Assembly: GCF_009870125.1 (NCBI RefSeq)
Contig: NC_046681.1
Coordinates: 15,513,001 to 15,577,000, forward strand
Source of the DNA: Drosophila pseudoobscura
Taxonomy: Eukaryota; Arthropoda; Insecta; Diptera; Drosophilidae
Direction of reading: 5' to 3'
Length of the DNA: 64,000 nucleotides
Position numbers and translations under genes: made by a program
Shown here: piece by piece, positions 62,406 through 64,000 of the stretch
Layout of the letters: each line of letters starts with the position of its first letter
How positions within the stretch are numbered: position 1 is the first letter of the stretch
Notes under the pieces: model-generated
Databases searched by the model: none
What the model was told of the DNA's origin: nothing
Seen by the model: only the letters and a program-made list of their open reading frames with translations

Positions 62406-63287
62406 GTGTTTTCATTTGTTCTATAAACGCATTGCATAAGTATTTCCACTCCCTGTTTGCATTCTGGCGGGCGTTCCAACCATTTCGGTTGTCCACACCA
62501 CGAAATTTATGTAAGATTTCGCACGCGCGCGAAAAGCTTGAGTTCTTGTGGCCGTTCCCCCACTGTCTGGTGGAATTTATGTGTCTGCCGGGCGGTGGAG
62601 GCAGGCTTTTAAGACTTCCCATGCAGGCGGGGCGTGGCGGGGGACGGCCAGACATTCGGACAAGAGTATTTATGTATTTATGTGCTCCGCTTGCTTTTAG
62701 CTCTGTGGGAATCACACGGAATGGTCAAATTGTGTTTTAATTTGTTTTATTTGGTTCTGTAGCAGTGTCTAAGAAGGGTTGTTTACGGAGTATGAGTTAG
62801 TGAAGCTTGTAGGAATCCTTAAGTAGTATCTTAATTCTTTTCTGTTTATAAGCAAACAAATTCCAATAGCCCGCCTATCGCGCCATCTGTTGATAAACTA
62901 AAGAAGAACTATTTTGTCGAATCGCCATCTGGCGCACACCTCCCGAAGGCACCATCTAGCGCTTGGTTAGTTAACTTTCCCATTCATAGTGTTAGCGAGA
63001 GGGAACGTTCTGAGTTTATACCCTATAACATAGTCATTTGTCGAACCTGATACCTATTCAGGGACCAAGAAGATAATAAGCTTTAAAATATCGTTGAAAT
63101 ATTGAAAATAATATTGAATAATTTTAAAATATTTTGAAAATAAATTGATTTTGCCTGGGATGACAAACGTGTTCACAATTCTATAACATCCAGGGTATGT
63201 GTGCATGGAATTAGCAACATTTGTGTATGGAATGAGACTCATTGTTGCAAAAGCGAACCTGCGGCGAATACAAATTTTGGTCAAGAC
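62406..63287. other. Intergenic region between the MSP/ASH-like and ZAD genes
   Basis: No exon is seen. It holds the 3' UTR of the left gene, a GC-rich piece at 62580-62660 and a cluster of three AGATGG-type motifs at 62880-62960, then AT-rich sequence. Confidence 0.5.
62880..62960 (-). promoter_or_regulatory. Cluster of three AGATGG(C)-type motifs (CTCF- or YY1/Pho-like)
   Basis: On the minus strand: ACAGATGGCGC (62880-62890), CCAGATGGCG (62923-62932) and GCTAGATGGTG (62950-62960). Fly CTCF sites contain AGATGGCGC-like cores; Pho/YY1 sites contain GCCAT on the other strand. Centre spacings are about 42 and 27 bp. The location between two genes fits an insulator or a promoter element. Confidence 0.4.
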
Positions 63288-63330
63288 CAGTGTGACCGAA
63301 ACATACCGTCTCGTTTAAAAATATACCGAA
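63288..63330 (-). promoter_or_regulatory. Motif 1 and Motif 6, minus strand
   Basis: The minus strand reads CGGTCACACTGG (63287-63298, core-promoter Motif 1, bound by M1BP) and TTCGGTATATTT (63319-63330, a full Motif 6 match to KTYRGTATWTTT). They would serve a transcript running left. Confidence 0.5.
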
Positions 63331-63352
63331 AAATACTCGAAATATTCTACGT

Positions 63353-63440
63353 TTTTGATCTTCCGTCGAATATTACTAGCTATATAGATCTCTCAGCCAT
63401 GCCCACATAATTTTATCCAATCAATGAATCAATTTTTTAC
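63353..63440 (+). repeat. 88-bp dispersed repeat, copy B
   Basis: This is the partner of 59774-59861 (about 83% identity). It forms most of the left half of the inverted repeat at 63288-63603. Confidence 0.65.
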
Positions 63441-63530
63441 TTGAGTGGCATACAATTTTGTGGGCAGACCTAGTAATATTCGACGGAATATCAAAATCGA
63501 GGAATATGCATGATGGAACTTGAATAATTC

Positions 63531-63603
63531 GTCAGTATATTTACGGTATATTTTGAAATGAGAGTCAGACCGTATATTTTATCGGAATATCCGCGGTCAC
63601 ACT
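63531..63603 (+). promoter_or_regulatory. Motif 6 and Motif 1 promoter of the ZAD gene
   Basis: GTCAGTATATTT (63531-63542) is a full Motif 6 match and CGGTCACACT (63594-63603) a Motif 1 match. There is no TATA box. The pair lies 52 bp before the ATG at 63655, so the leader would be short. Motif 1/6 promoters typically drive broadly expressed genes. Confidence 0.7.
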
Positions 63604-63654
63604 AATATTTACACTGCAGTGGGCTTTATTTATAAATAATTGCTAATTCTAGCA

Positions 63655-64000
63655 ATGGCCGCCGCCCCGTTGAGTGGCCACGAGGCCAGTGCCACCGACT
63701 GGCATCTGTGGTGCCGCCTCTGTGCCAAGGATGACCTGCAAGGGAACATCAATGTGTTCCTGAAGCACGAGCACACGGGCGGTCCAGGAGATGGCTCTGC
63801 CAGCGATTTGGCCCTGGCCACAGCCATCGGCAAGTACTTTTGGGTGGATGTAAGTGGCACGCACAGGCCATATATCCAAAACATCCTCAAAGCAGTATTC
63901 ATCATTCCACACAGATAACGCGTGGCGAGGAGCTGCCAAAGATGATCTGCACCGACTGCCTCACACTGGTCACAACTTTGGTCAACTTCTCGGAGCGCAT
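63655..64000 (+). CDS. ZAD zinc-finger protein, N-terminal part (runs off the window)
   Basis: Exon 1 (63655-63849) has 65 codons. Intron 63850-63914 (65 nt) has donor GAT|GTAAGT and acceptor CCACACAG. Exon 2 runs from 63915 to the window end. The protein carries a zinc-finger-associated domain: Cys20 and Cys23 in WCRLCAKDD, then NINVF, an acidic/Gly linker, the helix LALATAIGKYFWVD, and Cys77/Cys80 in MICTDCLTLV. The four Cys bind one zinc ion, and the domain dimerises insect C2H2 factors. C2H2 fingers are expected beyond the window. The ATG is the first in frame and stands 52 bp after a Motif 1 promoter. Which of the many fly ZAD genes this is cannot be told from this part. Confidence 0.9.

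Larger units (their letters stand above)
63288..63603. repeat. Imperfect inverted repeat with mirrored core-promoter motifs
   Basis: The two arms share AGTGTGACCG at the ends, AAATATACCG inside, TTCCGTCGAATATTACTAG (19 bp, perfect) nearer the centre and GCCCACA next to the middle. Motif 1 (CGGTCACACT) and Motif 6 therefore occur on both strands. It may be an old foldback element that now supplies promoter motifs, or a two-way promoter. Confidence 0.6.

Overview
The window is Drosophila nuclear DNA. The anchor is one exon that encodes the C-terminal half of the eye-type G protein gamma subunit (Ggamma30A, G-gamma-e). Short introns of 59-69 nt, a recursive splice site, a DINE-1 repeat, a jockey-clade LINE relic, ZAD zinc-finger coding sequence and Ohler-type core-promoter motifs all fit. 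I cannot name the species; the many long microsatellites suggest it is not D. melanogaster.

Layout. (1) 1-17581 is the distal part of a very long + strand intron of Ggamma30A. It holds no recognisable exon, but has a textbook recursive splice site (ratchet point) at 6203/6204 and a 1,194-bp Transib-like DNA transposon copy at 3416-4609. (2) 17582-17687 is the last coding exon of Ggamma30A, ending in the prenylation box CVIM. The same frame then stays open for 164 codons past the UAA, to a second UAA at 18180-18182, and for 39 more to a UGA at 18300. This is the strongest unusual signal: a stop-codon readthrough (or stop-bypassing splice) candidate that would bury the farnesylation signal and add a hydrophobic segment. 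(3) About 18183-22480 is an A-rich, stop-dense tract read as a roughly 4.3-kb 3' UTR with several AATAAA signals. Inside it are two GC-rich islands: one folds into an 85-nt hairpin with a palindromic loop, and the other carries a second hairpin and a 42-codon small ORF. (4) 22480-60040 is a 37-kb stretch with no credible protein-coding gene. It contains simple repeats, a DINE-1 copy, a LINE relic, a possible TATA promoter with a first exon near 27.9 kb, and several strong Su(Hw)-type insulator motifs. Counting two more in or near the Ggamma30A intron, eight strong sites lie in the window. (5) 60380-62405 is a five-exon + strand gene for a 590-residue protein that looks like an MSP/ASH-domain flagellar protein; its first intron is of the GC-AG class. 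(6) 62880-62960 holds three AGATGG(C)-type motifs between genes. (7) 63288-63603 is an imperfect inverted repeat with core-promoter Motif 1 and Motif 6 in both orientations. It leads into the first exon of a ZAD zinc-finger gene at 63655 that runs off the window.

How it fits together: G-gamma-e pairs with the eye G-beta in fly phototransduction and is held at the membrane by C-terminal farnesylation. A readthrough form would change that anchor. The Su(Hw)-type sites spread over the intron and the downstream desert suggest insulator organisation between Ggamma30A and the two unrelated genes at the right end. No tRNA, rRNA or CRISPR array was seen.
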